Assembly (NCBI GenBank): GCA_913043005.1 | Contig: CAJWKU010000009.1 | Span: 1-64,000 of the forward strand | Source of the DNA: an uncultured Cryomorphaceae bacterium | GTDB lineage: Bacteria > Bacteroidota > Bacteroidia > Flavobacteriales > Schleiferiaceae | Direction of reading: 5' to 3' | Length of the DNA stretch: 64,000 nucleotides | Part shown: piece after piece, positions 19,301 through 28,472 of the stretch | Numbering within the stretch: the stretch's first letter is position 1 | How the letters are laid out: each line of letters starts with the position of its first letter | The notes under the pieces: generated by a model | Database searches by the model: none | Told to the model about the DNA's origin: nothing | Seen by the model: the letters and a program-made list of their open reading frames with translations, nothing else | Made by a program: the position numbers and the translations under genes

Positions 19301-20844
19301 TACATTACATTTGGGTTTCCAATGGAAATAGAACAATCCATTCCATCTCCTCCGCCAACGCGATCCCAACCGTTATCGTTAAGATGCGTTCCATTGTCTT
19401 GAGCTCCTGCAATAGTTAATGATGGATCAGCTTCTGTCGTACCAATTTTATAGTATTGAGTTATGGCTAAGCCTGCATTTCTACTAACCCAACTATTATT
19501 AATTCCCCCATTATTTGATTTATAAACGCCTCCATCACAACCGGCGTAAAGTTCGTTACTTCCCGGTCTAAACATCATCCAATGATGATCAGCATGTACG
19601 AACGAAACACCACCACCACCGTACCAATGACCACTTAAAGAAAAACTAGATCCACCGTTATTAGATCGCCAAACGTTTACACCACCAGTTAAGACTACGT
19701 TTTTATTTAATGGAGAAACTGCGATAGAAAGATCGTACCAAGCTTGACCACCGGAGCCACTTCCATTTGTGCTCCAGTCTAATAAATTTGGAGTTGATCC
19801 ATGTCTTTGGGACCAGCTTAACCCGCCGTCAACACTCCTGTAAACCCCATATAGTCCGTTATTAGCAGCTCCATATATTGCATATACATAGTTAGTATCA
19901 TTTGCTGTTACCGCAAGCTCAACTCTTCTGCCAGCAGTAGGAAGGCCATTGGTTATTTTCGTCCAAGTAGCACCAAAATCAGAGGATGTCCAAATTTGAC
20001 CATTTGATGATGTTCCAGCAAATAGTTTATTGGATCCAGGTACTTTCACAATGCATTGAAAAGACCCTCCTTGCTTTATCGACCAATTTATTCCTCCATC
20101 TAAACTCTTGTAGATTCCTGTTCTTGAGGCTGCTACAATATGATTTGTACTGTCATGATGCATGACCAGGCCGGTAATTCTGTATGATTGCGTAACATTA
20201 AAACTCAAACCAGTTGGATCCCATGTATGACCTGCATCTGTAGATTTCAAAACCCCTATGGAATAGGTATCCCCACCATCTCTATCTCCAGTTCCGATAA
20301 ACATAATATTTGTATTTAAAGGGTCAATTAAAATAGCACTTACTCCGAGATTTGGCAATAAATCCGTATTCGTAGACCAACTAAGACCATCATCAGTAGA
20401 TTTCCACAATCCGCCCGCCGGAGATCCTGCAAATAGCGTGTTTACTTGTGTTGGATGTAGAGCGATCACATTAATTCTTCCTATTCCATTTAAAGAGTTC
20501 CCATTGGTTGGCCCCACGAGAGTCCAATTGCCCAATCCAGATGAGATAGATGGTGATGAGGTTGTTTCAGAACTGTTGTAGGAATTGAATAAGGAATTTG
20601 ATTTATTACGGATACCAGACGGAAATAATCGCGGTTCCATAAATGCTTCCCATCTTTTAAACTGTTTCCAACCTCGGCCTTTTTGAATAGTTTTACCATC
20701 CCATTCTGTTTCAAAAGCATCTACGACATCATAAAAGTTAACTTCAGGATCATTCATTAAGTCCAACCAGTTGTCTTCTTTCGAAATCTGTCCTTTTGCT
20801 GAAAAGGCAAAAACGAAAAACATCAAGATGAAGGATTTTTTCAT
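16324..20844 (-). CDS. Large secreted protein: sortilin-like Asp-box repeats, PKD/Ig-like domains, T9SS sorting signal
   Basis: A 1506-residue exported protein. Signal peptide KSFILMFFVFAFSAKGQ is followed by a long beta-propeller-like region (about residues 95-760) with around ten Asp-box motifs, for example STDDGLSWS, STDAGHTWD, SLDGGINWS, SSDFGATWT, SVDGGLSWS, STNGGASFN and SSNGGTTWT, as in sortilin/VPS10 and BNR proteins. Then come a PKD-like domain (NFAAFPENVCSTGDT), a jelly-roll-like segment (FFEAIPNRWTISN...), another PKD domain (YLWNFPGGIPA), Ig-like repeats rich in Gly/Thr/Cys, and a C-terminal type A T9SS domain (KVTPNPSSGSIQIFSSG to VVKF). It should cross the outer membrane by T9SS and be surface-anchored or released. 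Substrate unknown; adhesion or glycan binding is possible. Confidence 0.88.
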   Translation of the reverse strand: MKKSFILMFFVFAFSAKGQISKEDNWLDLMNDPEVNFYDVVDAFETEWDGKTIQKGRGWKQFKRWEAFMEPRLFPSGIRNKSNSLFNSYNSSETTSSPSISSGLGNWTLVGPTNGNSLNGIGRINVIALHPTQVNTLFAGSPAGGLWKSTDDGLSWSTNTDLLPNLGVSAILIDPLNTNIMFIGTGDRDGGDTYSIGVLKSTDAGHTWDPTGLSFNVTQSYRITGLVMHHDSTNHIVAASRTGIYKSLDGGINWSIKQGGSFQCIVKVPGSNKLFAGTSSNGQIWTSSDFGATWTKITNGLPTAGRRVELAVTANDTNYVYAIYGAANNGLYGVYRSVDGGLSWSQRHGSTPNLLDWSTNGSGSGGQAWYDLSIAVSPLNKNVVLTGGVNVWRSNNGGSSFSLSGHWYGGGGVSFVHADHHWMMFRPGSNELYAGCDGGVYKSNNGGINNSWVSRNAGLAITQYYKIGTTEADPSLTIAGAQDNGTHLNDNGWDRVGGGDGMDCSISIGNPNVMYRSIYYGDFDKSTNGGNNFNATFNLPPAGSGNWVTPFISSRISTNTLYAGFDRLWKSTNGGASFNATTSNGIFGSNNIDVLAEAPGDPNTIYAGINNRLYHSSNGGTTWTWISSNIGSGNVITGIAVDPLNSSHIYISKSSYISNAKVYESFNSGASWYNRSGSLPNIPTNCIAYQNNSNGIIYVGTDLGIYFRDASMPDWLPFNNGIPNTIVNDIEILNNEGIIRVGTYGRGVWESPLVSNFLVKPEANFAAFPENVCSTGDTIKIIDYSTNLPSYRNWNISPSTFQYLNGTGPNSSEIDITLQQKGEYTIQLISGNSYGSDTTVKINVISAGGIETPATEEFFEAIPNRWTISNPDFDKSWGIAPIGSTTDSTCAVFHGYNYFNSGEIDDLISPNYSLDSNSLLVYDISYRQKTGSNSDTLNVFISDNCGISWNLLQKFYNDANGSFATGPNQAGAFTPSTLSDWRSDTIALTTYSGDLRFKFEVINSNGNNLFLDRIRFIPGSGSVPTAEVFSDTITCINKPIKFYSSGKGNNATYLWNFPGGIPAISSLKNPIVTYSSPGSKSINLSVTNTQGSDTISLYNYVDVLNTSQPFVTINSNLNAICIGDTILFNATGVNIGSTAKYLWTINSQAFGGNNSSISLFNLNNGDTVRCEIQSSEVCASPSKAISNPIIVSVLPLPTVQAGSYSTVCVGGNAVSLQGIPAGGVFSGTGVVNGSFLPTTVGQGQYTITYTYTNNNGCVNSAESIITVLGSPNVFLTLPANLLCENDPPLNITGGYPSGGVYYVNGILSTQINANNLGTGLHELKYTYSNFNGCTASRSDSFEIKTAPPIPTVQVFDGDSLFCPEAILGWEIQWLNANKNAILGETKAWFIAPTTGIYFARLKLGTSCFPTSSGTNVVSTEEYNISKMKVTPNPSSGSIQIFSSGAIYTPYRLRLTNLSGQVFYEKIKKASGNLDVEKINMTPFPPGVYIIERIDSKKIESDRVVKF

Positions 20845-20944
20845 GGTAAATATTTGTTGGAGTATTGTTTTAGAACAGAGTTAGATAGCATTTTGTTCTA
20901 GCCTTTTGTAGGTTATTTACGCTTAATGAGTGAGAAGATATTAA

Positions 20945-22696
20945 TTAATCTTCAGGTATTACGTTAATGGACAGGGTTTCTAACTGGTCAGTGGAAATTT
21001 CTGAAGGGGCTTCAATCATAACATCTCTTGCTGAATTATTTTTTGGAAAAGCAATGTAATCTCGGATGACTTCATCTCCACCCATTATTGCGACCAAGCG
21101 ATCGAAACCAAATGCAATTCCGCCATGCGGAGGCGCACCATATTCAAAAGCATTCATTAAAAATCCAAATTGCTCATTTGCCTCGCTTTCTGTAAATCCT
21201 AAAAGATCAAACATTTTTGACTGAAGCTTCTTCTCGTGAATACGGATAGAACCTCCTCCAATCTCATTGCCGTTTAAAACTAAGTCATAAGCATTTGCCC
21301 GTACCGCTCCGGGATCAGAGTCGATTATTTTTAAATCTTCTGTTTTCGGACTAGTAAATGGATGATGCATTGCCACCCATCGATTGTTATCTTCATCTCT
21401 CTCTAAAAGGGGAAAATCAACAACCCATAATGGAGCAAATTCCATAGGGTTTCTTAATCCTAAACTTTCTGCTAAATACATTCTTAATTCGCTTAACGCC
21501 TTTTGAGTCTTAGCTTTTTCTCCTGCTAAAACTAGGACTAAGTCTCCTTTTTCCGCGTTGAATATTGTCATCCATTTTTTGAGTTCTTCTTCATTAAAAA
21601 ACTTATTGACACTTGAGTTTGGGATCCCAGTTTCATCCACCTTCATCCAAACAAGACCTGACATTCCAAGCTGCGGTTGTTTTACAAAACTTGTTAATAC
21701 ATCGAGCTCTTTACGAGAATAATTAGAGCATCCTTTTGCATTTATTCCAACAACTAATTCAGCATTTTTGAAGACGGGAAAATCAGAATCTTTTACTTCC
21801 TCATTAAGCTCTACAAAGGTCATATTAAAACGAATATCAGGTTTGTCATTCCCATATTTTTTCATTGCTGTTTTATACGTCATCTTAGGAATTGAGCCAA
21901 TCTCTTTGGAGTGCACTTCTCTAATTACATGCCTCAACAGCCCTTCAAATACATTTAAAATATCCTCTTGGTCTATGAATGACATTTCACAATCAATTTG
22001 AGTGAATTCTGGTTGTCGATCTGCTCTTAAGTCTTCATCTCTAAAGCATCTAACAATTTGATAATATTTATCCAAGCCACCAATCATCAAAAGTTGCTTA
22101 AATGTCTGTGGAGATTGTGGGAGCGCATAAAATTGACCACGATTTACTCTTGATGGAACAACAAAATCTCTGGCCCCTTCCGGTGTTGATTTGATCAGAT
22201 AAGGGGTCTCAATATCAGCAAACCCATTTGAATTTAGGTAAGTCCTTACTGACATACTGATTTTATTTCTAAGTAATAATTTTTCTCGAACAGATTTTCG
22301 TCTCAAATCAAGATAACGATATTTCATTCTTAAATCATCTCCTCCATCAGTGTTTTCTTCGATAGTGAAAGGAGGAGTTTTTGCTGAGCTAAGAGTTTTA
22401 ATTGAGGTTACCCTGATTTCTATCTCTCCTGTTTCTAAGACTTTATTTTTCTTTTCTCTTTCTACAACGACCCCTTCTATTTGAATTACAGATTCTCTAT
22501 TTATGAGCCTTGCTTCTGTCAATACTTGGGCATCTACTCCCTCATTGAAAGCTAGTTGAGTTATTCCATATCGATCTCTAAGATCAATAAATGAAAGACT
22601 ACCAAAGTCTCTGCGCCTTTGGATCCAGCCGCTTAACGTTATAGTTTGACCAACTTCTGAAAGTCCTAATTCTCCACAGGTATGAGTACGATACAT
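20945..22696 (-). CDS. aspS: Aspartate-tRNA ligase
   Basis: A 583-residue bacterial-type class II AspRS that charges tRNA-Asp. The order is the N-terminal OB-fold anticodon-binding domain ([19 protein letters not shown]...), class II motif 1, motif 2 ([18 protein letters not shown] near residue 220), the bacterial GAD insertion, and motif 3 ([15 protein letters not shown] near residue 535). Length and domain order are typical. A -7 promoter box (TACCTTTG) lies 18 bp upstream of the ATG and inside the region shared with the divergent tadA. Confidence 0.98.
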   Translation of the reverse strand: MYRTHTCGELGLSEVGQTITLSGWIQRRRDFGSLSFIDLRDRYGITQLAFNEGVDAQVLTEARLINRESVIQIEGVVVEREKKNKVLETGEIEIRVTSIKTLSSAKTPPFTIEENTDGGDDLRMKYRYLDLRRKSVREKLLLRNKISMSVRTYLNSNGFADIETPYLIKSTPEGARDFVVPSRVNRGQFYALPQSPQTFKQLLMIGGLDKYYQIVRCFRDEDLRADRQPEFTQIDCEMSFIDQEDILNVFEGLLRHVIREVHSKEIGSIPKMTYKTAMKKYGNDKPDIRFNMTFVELNEEVKDSDFPVFKNAELVVGINAKGCSNYSRKELDVLTSFVKQPQLGMSGLVWMKVDETGIPNSSVNKFFNEEELKKWMTIFNAEKGDLVLVLAGEKAKTQKALSELRMYLAESLGLRNPMEFAPLWVVDFPLLERDEDNNRWVAMHHPFTSPKTEDLKIIDSDPGAVRANAYDLVLNGNEIGGGSIRIHEKKLQSKMFDLLGFTESEANEQFGFLMNAFEYGAPPHGGIAFGFDRLVAIMGGDEVIRDYIAFPKNNSARDVMIEAPSEISTDQLETLSINVIPED

Positions 22697-22713
22697 GATA
22701 ATAGTTTATTACA

Positions 22714-22721
22714 CAAAGGTA
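22714..22721 (-). promoter_or_regulatory. aspS promoter -7 box
   Basis: Minus-strand TACCTTTG matches TAnnTTTG and predicts a leader of about 12-15 nt. The same octamer occurs before gdhA (twice) and the RND transporter gene. Confidence 0.55.
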
Positions 22722-22754
22722 GAAAAGCAAGAGGGGCTGCGTAGCTTTATCCTT

Positions 22755-23195
22755 ATGGAATTTGATGATGTGTATTTTATGCGCGAGGCAATAAGAGAAG
22801 CAGTTAAAGCTTTTGAAGAGGATGAGGTCCCCGTGGGGGCTGTTGTTGTCGCTAATAATAAAATAATTGCAAGAGGTTACAATCTAACAGAAAGATTGAC
22901 AGATGTGACTGCACATGCTGAAATGCAAGCTATAACCTCAGCTTCAAATTATCTTGGAGTTAAATATCTAAAAGATTGCACATTATATGTAACATTGGAG
23001 CCCTGTGCTATGTGCGCTGGGGCTCTTTTTTGGTCTCAAATTGACCGTGTAGTTTTTGGCGCAAATGATGAAAAAAGAGGGTTCAATGCACTTGGAATTA
23101 AAGTTCATCCTAAGACAATTGTTACCGGAGGTATTGAAGAGGAGGTTTGTACTGATTTATTAAAAGATTTTTTTCGATCAAAACGAAATAAGTAA
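22755..23195 (+). CDS. tadA: tRNA adenosine(34) deaminase
   Basis: TadA converts A34 to inosine in tRNA-Arg(ACG), a zinc-dependent deaminase of the cytidine deaminase fold. The ATG at 22755 gives 146 residues starting MEFDDVYFMREAIREA; the 20-residue upstream extension is not conserved in the family and overlaps the aspS promoter, so it is rejected. The zinc site is HAE at residues 54-56 and PCAMC at 83-87, with the catalytic Glu56. Divergent from aspS with a 58-bp spacer. Followed by a 70-nt region that may hold a small RNA before a strong terminator. Confidence 0.93.
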   Translation: MEFDDVYFMREAIREAVKAFEEDEVPVGAVVVANNKIIARGYNLTERLTDVTAHAEMQAITSASNYLGVKYLKDCTLYVTLEPCAMCAGALFWSQIDRVVFGANDEKRGFNALGIKVHPKTIVTGGIEEEVCTDLLKDFFRSKRNK

Positions 23196-23200
23196 TAACA

Positions 23201-23216
23201 TGGCATAAATTTTGAA
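23201..23216 (+). promoter_or_regulatory. Possible sigma-54-like promoter (imperfect)
   Basis: TGGCATAAATTTTGAA has the -24 GG and the right 10-bp spacing, but GA in place of the -12 GC. It shares TGGCATAAAT with the perfect site at 28473. A transcript would start near 23227, just before two hairpins. Confidence 0.3.
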
Positions 23217-23226
23217 AGCGTCACAA

Positions 23227-23299
23227 GATCTAAATGTGCCTTAGTCGCATTTAAGTGTTTAGGTTGAAAGGGCAGTCGGGGGACTGTCCTTTCTTTTTT
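23227..23299 (+). ncRNA. Candidate small RNA (or structured 3' UTR of tadA)
   Basis: Two hairpins stand in this 164-bp gap. The first is TAAATGTG (23231-23238) pairing with CGCATTTA (23246-23253) around a 7-nt loop. The second is the 12-bp terminator stem described separately. An imperfect -24/-12 element lies 11-26 bp upstream. Together this could be a ~72-nt RNA, but a tadA 3' UTR explains the same structures, so confidence is low. Confidence 0.3.
23266..23299 (+). terminator. Strong intrinsic terminator
   Basis: GAAAGGGCAGTC (23266-23277) pairs with GACTGTCCTTTC (23282-23293) over 12 bp with one G-T pair and a GGGG loop, followed by six T. It ends tadA or the candidate small RNA before the MBL gene. 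Confidence 0.88.
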
Positions 23300-23347
23300 A
23301 AAGTTGAAATTAGAGAATAGAAATTATGTGGTGAAATCTATCCCCAC

Positions 23348-23355
23348 TAAATTTG
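23348..23355 (+). promoter_or_regulatory. -7 box next to the MBL hydrolase start
   Basis: TAAATTTG is an exact TAnnTTTG match ending only 4 bp before the ATG at 23360, so the mRNA would be leaderless or nearly so. Confidence 0.5.
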
Positions 23356-23359
23356 TGCT

Positions 23360-24205
23360 ATGAAGCTACATGCTATAAATACTGGGTTTTTCAAATTAGA
23401 TGGGGGAGCAATGTTTGGAGTAGTCCCAAAGTCTCTATGGCAAAGAACAAATCCAGCTGATCACAATAACCTTTGCACATGGGCCATGCGGTCTATGCTC
23501 ATAGAAGATAATGATCGATTGATTCTAATTGATACTGGAATAGGGTCAAAGCAAGATGAAAAGTTTTTTAGTCATTATCATCTTCATGGGGATGAAAGCT
23601 TAAAAGGGAATCTTAAAAAAATTGGACTTGAACCTAAAGACATTACTGATGTTTTTTTGACGCATTTGCACTTTGACCATGTAGGTGGAGCTGTGGAAAG
23701 AAGTGGTGGAATCCTCAAACCTACTTTTAGCAACGCAAATTATTGGACAAATAGACGTCATTTATCTTGGGCAAATTCTCCGAATAAAAGGGAGAAAGCA
23801 TCTTTTCTTGAAGAAAACATAAGACCACTAGAGGAAAGTGGACAACTCAATTTTATTGATGCGCCAGAAGGAGAGAGGCGCATATCAACCGGAATGGGTT
23901 TTGATGCTTTTGTTGTCAATGGACACACTGATGCTCAAATGTGCCCAATAATCTCATACCGAGGAGAGACAATAGTATTCATGGCGGATTTACTCCCATC
24001 AGTTGGTCACATCCCCTTGCCCTATGTAATGGGTTATGACACTCGTCCTTTAATTACTTTAGAAGAAAAGAGTCTGATTCTTAATGAGGTTGCTAAAAAT
24101 GGCTATCGTTTATTTTTAGAACATGATCCACAAAATGAAACTTGTACTCTTGAAAAAACGGATCGTGGCCCTCGATTAGCTCACACTAGAATTTTAAATG
24201 ATTAG
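23360..24205 (+). CDS. MBL-fold metallo-hydrolase
   Basis: A 281-residue metallo-beta-lactamase-fold hydrolase. The dinuclear metal site is visible: THLHFDHVGG (HxHxDH), NGHTDAQM (third His), MADLLPS (bridging Asp) and the late EHD. The N-terminal LIDTGIG loop is also typical. Family members include lactonases and thioesterases; the substrate here is not determinable. The gene lies 4 bp upstream of the M1 peptidase gene, so the two are co-transcribed. No signal peptide, so cytosolic. Confidence 0.9.
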   Translation: MKLHAINTGFFKLDGGAMFGVVPKSLWQRTNPADHNNLCTWAMRSMLIEDNDRLILIDTGIGSKQDEKFFSHYHLHGDESLKGNLKKIGLEPKDITDVFLTHLHFDHVGGAVERSGGILKPTFSNANYWTNRRHLSWANSPNKREKASFLEENIRPLEESGQLNFIDAPEGERRISTGMGFDAFVVNGHTDAQMCPIISYRGETIVFMADLLPSVGHIPLPYVMGYDTRPLITLEEKSLILNEVAKNGYRLFLEHDPQNETCTLEKTDRGPRLAHTRILND

Positions 24206-24209
24206 ATAA

Positions 24210-26036
24210 ATGAAAAAAATAATTTTAGCTGCAGTTATTCTCTTTTGGAATGTATCAATTCTTCAAGGCCAGGGATATTGGCAACAAGAAATTGAATATA
24301 ACATAAATGTTGATTTAGATGATAAGGAGAATTTGTTAAATGGTGATTTAGAACTGAGTTACACCAACAACAGCTCCGAATCTTTAATTGATGTCTTTTT
24401 TAATTTATATTGGAATGCATTCCAGCCAGGGAGTATGCTCTCAAATATGGCCAATATACCATCTAGATTTAAGGATAATGCAATTGGTAATAATATTGAG
24501 GAATATAAGAATGATGAATGGGGATCTCAGGCTATATCGGAGATGACTATGAATGGTAAACTCGTCTCTTTTTACATTGATCAAACTATTTTACATGGCG
24601 TCTTACCGCAAGAAATAAAGCCTGGAGAGACTGTTGTTTTTAGATTAAAGTATATCACTAATATTCCAAAGTTAGTGGAGAGGGCAGGAAGAAAAGGTCC
24701 TGAAGGTGTTGCTTATACTTTTACCCAGTGGTATCCAAAAATTTGCGTTTTTGATCAAGATGGTTGGCATCCTGATATATATGTCGCCAGAGAATTCTAC
24801 GGAGACTATGGTACATTTAATGTCAATATCACAGCTGATTCAGATTATTTATTAGGGGGAACAGGGATACTAATGAATGCCGATAATATTGGTCACGGGT
24901 ATTCTTATAAAAAGTTAAATCATAAAAAAGGGACTCGATTAACTTGGAATTTCCGGGCAGAAAAAGTTCATGATTTCGCATGGGTAGCAGACAAAAATTT
25001 TATTCATGAAAAGAGAAAATCGTTAACCGGAATTGATTTACATTTTATTTATAAAAAAGATAAAAAATCATCAAAGCACCTTAGTAAGGAGAAATTCAAG
25101 GAAGATGTAAAGAATTATTTTCAATTCATGGAACAAAAATTTGGAAGTTATGAGTGGCCTCAATTCACTATAATCCAAGGGGGTGAAGGAGCAATGGAGT
25201 ATCCAATGGCAACTGTAATGCAAGTACAAGGAGACTCATATGATGATCTTTTATCTACTGTCATTCATGAAGCTTCTCACATGTGGTTTTATGGAATGCT
25301 TGGAACTGATGAGCAACAATACTCTTGGATGGATGAAGGGTTTACAAGTTTTGCTGAAGATGAAGCAATGAATGTATTACTTGCTAAAAATGTTTTAAAT
25401 CCACATGGCACCTATCTATCAAGATTCTCAAAATTAGCTAAGGAGTCATGGATTGAACCGACACGAACACTTGCTAACTATTTTGATGGAAAATTCCCTT
25501 ATCAATTAGCAGCATATATGAAGGGTTCTTTGTTTTTAGTTCAACTTCGAGGAATTATAGGCGAAGGTCCATTTTGGTCTGCTATGTCTCGATATAAAAA
25601 TGAATGGGCATTTAAGCATCCCACCCCAAAAGATTTTTTACGGATTGCTGAAAAAGAGTCGGGTATGATTTTAGACTGGTATTTAAATCTTTGGATTTCA
25701 ACTAATAAATACCCAGATATTGCCATTGAATCTGTTTATGGTATTGATAACAAAATGACTCGTATATCTTTGAAGAGAATAGGCACAATGGCAATTCCGG
25801 TGGATATGAGAATTATTTTAAAATCAGGATCTATTTTAGACTATACAATACCACTTAGTTCAATGTTTGGCCATAAAAAAGGGTTTAATGTTTTGGGCCC
25901 ATGGAATTACACTCAGCTTGAGCGGATATTCACATTAGATGTAACTTTTGAGAATATTGAAAGAATACTTATTGACCCAGAAAATTGGACTGCAGATGTC
26001 AATAGAAAGGATAATGTTTGGGAGCCAAGAGATTAA
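24210..26036 (+). CDS. M1-family metallopeptidase, exported
   Basis: A 608-residue zinc aminopeptidase-like protein with a signal peptide (KKIILAAVILFWNVSILQGQ). The zinc site is HEASH at residues 353-357 plus Glu376 in WMDEGF, an exact HExxH-x18-E spacing, and the substrate-binding GAMEYP (GxMEN type, with Y for N) precedes it. M1 enzymes trim N-terminal residues from peptides; the periplasmic location suggests peptide scavenging. It is the second gene after the MBL hydrolase. Its TAA overlaps the stop codon of the convergent rnr by 4 bp. Confidence 0.92.
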   Translation: MKKIILAAVILFWNVSILQGQGYWQQEIEYNINVDLDDKENLLNGDLELSYTNNSSESLIDVFFNLYWNAFQPGSMLSNMANIPSRFKDNAIGNNIEEYKNDEWGSQAISEMTMNGKLVSFYIDQTILHGVLPQEIKPGETVVFRLKYITNIPKLVERAGRKGPEGVAYTFTQWYPKICVFDQDGWHPDIYVAREFYGDYGTFNVNITADSDYLLGGTGILMNADNIGHGYSYKKLNHKKGTRLTWNFRAEKVHDFAWVADKNFIHEKRKSLTGIDLHFIYKKDKKSSKHLSKEKFKEDVKNYFQFMEQKFGSYEWPQFTIIQGGEGAMEYPMATVMQVQGDSYDDLLSTVIHEASHMWFYGMLGTDEQQYSWMDEGFTSFAEDEAMNVLLAKNVLNPHGTYLSRFSKLAKESWIEPTRTLANYFDGKFPYQLAAYMKGSLFLVQLRGIIGEGPFWSAMSRYKNEWAFKHPTPKDFLRIAEKESGMILDWYLNLWISTNKYPDIAIESVYGIDNKMTRISLKRIGTMAIPVDMRIILKSGSILDYTIPLSSMFGHKKGFNVLGPWNYTQLERIFTLDVTFENIERILIDPENWTADVNRKDNVWEPRD

Positions 26037-28387
26037 CGGCGTTTCTTTTTAGCCTTAGTTGTTTTAGGCCCTTTTGCTTTAAAGGTTGAATTGCCCCGAT
26101 TTGAAAATTTTCTTGAATCTGAATCCCTAGGAATGAAATAGTCGTTTTTTGCTTTTAACTCTTGCGGCTTGGACTCGTGGAAGCGACCTTTAAATTTGCT
26201 GGAATATTGCTTGCCACTGGTTGCTTCTTTTCGGGGTATCCCAAAATCAATTGTCTTTTTTACCAAGTCTACGTCTTTGACAAAAATTCGTAAAGGATCT
26301 CCAAGATTATAGCTATTCCCGTTTCTTTCTCCAACTATTCGATAATTGTTTTTGTCTATTAAATAATAGTCATCATTGAATTCACTTAAACGAACAAGAC
26401 CTTCGCATCCCATTTTTTGTATTTCCACAAAGACTCCCCAATCAGTTACTCCAGATATAATACCATCAAATTCTTCTCCTAGGTATTTATCCATGTATTT
26501 CGCTTGCATAAATTTTATTGAAGTTCGCTCCGCATCGCTTGCATTTTGTTCGCGATTTGAACAATAGTCACACATGTCATTATACTCTTCAATGTTGTGG
26601 GTATGTTTCCCCTCTAAAAAATCTTGAAGGAGACGGTGAACCATCATGTCTGGATACCTTCTAATAGGCGATGTGAAGTGGGTATAATCATCAAATGCTA
26701 AACCATAATGACCTATATTTTGAGTTGAATAAATGGCCTTAGCCATGGTTCTTATCGTTAAGGTCTCAAGCATATTAGCCTCTGGAGTTCCCTTGACAGT
26801 TGAGAGAATGGTGTTTATTGATTTGCGCACCGCTTGTAACCCTTGAGTTGCCAAATTATATCCCAATGGTTTAACGAATTTGGAAAGGGTTTCAAGCTTC
26901 GCCGGATCTGGATGATCATGTACCCGATATACCATTGTTTTGGTATTACGTTTTCCATTGGCTTGCCGGCCAATAATATTAGCAACATGTTTGTTAGCTA
27001 AGAGCATAAACTCTTCGATAAGTTTATTGGAATCTTGAGCAACTTTCAAGGAGGCCCCAATGGGTTCGTTCTCTGAATCTAATTTAAACTTCACCTCTGC
27101 GCGATCAAAAGCAATTGCTCCATCAGTCATTCTTTTTTTTCGAAGATCTTGAGCTATTGAATTCATGATTCGAATTTCCTTTCCAAGGAGATCGTCGGCT
27201 TCACCTTGAATGATTAATTCAGCTTCTTCATAAGTGAGCCTCTTGTCGGAGTGAATAACAGTTCTACCAAACCAGCGGTTTCGGATATTGCCATTTGAGT
27301 TGATTTCAAATACTGCGGAAAATGTGAACTTATCTTCATTGGGACGCAATGAGCACACCTTATTTGATAAAACTTCTGGCAGCATAGGAACAACCCTATC
27401 CACTAAATAGACTGATGTTGCTCTTTTTTGAGCTTCCTCTTCAAGTTTGCTGCCAGGGGTTACATAGTGGGTGACATCGGCAATATGAACTCCAATTTCC
27501 CAGTATTGATCATCAATTTTCTGAATACTTAAGGCATCATCAAAATCTTTTGCATCATAGGGATCAATAGTGAATGTTTTGACACTTCGCATGTCTTTCC
27601 TATTCAATATTTCTTTTGAATTAATTTCTAATGGGATATTATTCGCTTCTGCTTCTACTTCTTTAGGGAATGAATAGGGTAGTGCATATTCATTTAATAT
27701 CGCATGAATTTCAGTATCATGATTACCACGTTCACCCAGCACTTCTTCAATTTCCCCCTGTGGGTTTTGTTCTGGATTATCCCACGAAATCAGCGAGGCA
27801 ACAACAATTTGCCCATTTTTTCCACCACTTAATTTATTCTGCGGGATATAGAAGTCTGGGCCTATTTTTCGTTTATCTGTGACTAAAAAAGCATGATTTT
27901 CGGAAACTTGTAGCTCACCAACAAATCTATTTCTTGCTCTTTTTATCACCTCTGTTATTTGGCCTTCTTTTTTCCTCCTTCCCTTTTGAGGATGAAGTAA
28001 AACTTTCACTTCATCGCCTCCAAAAGCTAGACCTAAATTATTTTCCCTTATAAAAATATCATCCTCTTCTCCTCCCGGTATTACATAGCCAGTGCCTGAA
28101 GAAGTTAGTTGTAAAACACCTTGCACATGAGTTTCATCTATTTTGTATTGATATTTCTCTGGACTTATTTCTCTGATTTGACCGGTTCCCTTTAAAATAT
28201 CTATTGCAGCTTTAGCTAATATTTTTCCGGAGCGTTCAAACATATTCATTTCTATGGCTATATCCTCAAGAGGGAATATGCTGAATGGTTTTTTTTGAAG
28301 AAGTCGAAGAATTCTTGAGGCTAATGAAGCAGCATCCATCGAACGATGTGCTTTATTCTTTTTCGGGCCTTTTTTTGGCATATTCAA
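26033..28387 (-). CDS. rnr: Ribonuclease R
   Basis: A 784-residue 3'-5' exoribonuclease of the RNase II/R family that degrades structured RNA. Order: an N-terminal helix-turn-helix-like region, cold-shock domains (residues about 85-230), the RNB catalytic domain with TIDPYDAKDFDDALSI carrying the metal-binding Asp cluster, an S1 domain (EFDGIISGVTDWGVFVEI), and a Lys/Arg-rich tail (KAKGPKTTKAKKKRR). The S1 domain plus basic tail distinguish RNase R from RNase II. It is a single-gene unit convergent with the M1 peptidase. Confidence 0.96.
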   Translation of the reverse strand: MNMPKKGPKKNKAHRSMDAASLASRILRLLQKKPFSIFPLEDIAIEMNMFERSGKILAKAAIDILKGTGQIREISPEKYQYKIDETHVQGVLQLTSSGTGYVIPGGEEDDIFIRENNLGLAFGGDEVKVLLHPQKGRRKKEGQITEVIKRARNRFVGELQVSENHAFLVTDKRKIGPDFYIPQNKLSGGKNGQIVVASLISWDNPEQNPQGEIEEVLGERGNHDTEIHAILNEYALPYSFPKEVEAEANNIPLEINSKEILNRKDMRSVKTFTIDPYDAKDFDDALSIQKIDDQYWEIGVHIADVTHYVTPGSKLEEEAQKRATSVYLVDRVVPMLPEVLSNKVCSLRPNEDKFTFSAVFEINSNGNIRNRWFGRTVIHSDKRLTYEEAELIIQGEADDLLGKEIRIMNSIAQDLRKKRMTDGAIAFDRAEVKFKLDSENEPIGASLKVAQDSNKLIEEFMLLANKHVANIIGRQANGKRNTKTMVYRVHDHPDPAKLETLSKFVKPLGYNLATQGLQAVRKSINTILSTVKGTPEANMLETLTIRTMAKAIYSTQNIGHYGLAFDDYTHFTSPIRRYPDMMVHRLLQDFLEGKHTHNIEEYNDMCDYCSNREQNASDAERTSIKFMQAKYMDKYLGEEFDGIISGVTDWGVFVEIQKMGCEGLVRLSEFNDDYYLIDKNNYRIVGERNGNSYNLGDPLRIFVKDVDLVKKTIDFGIPRKEATSGKQYSSKFKGRFHESKPQELKAKNDYFIPRDSDSRKFSNRGNSTFKAKGPKTTKAKKKRR

Positions 28388-28472
28388 AGGTCGGGTAAAT
28401 TTTTCTGAAAAAACCTATCTAATCTTTTGTTATCGTATACACTGGAATTCATATGTCTTTAAATTGTCGATC

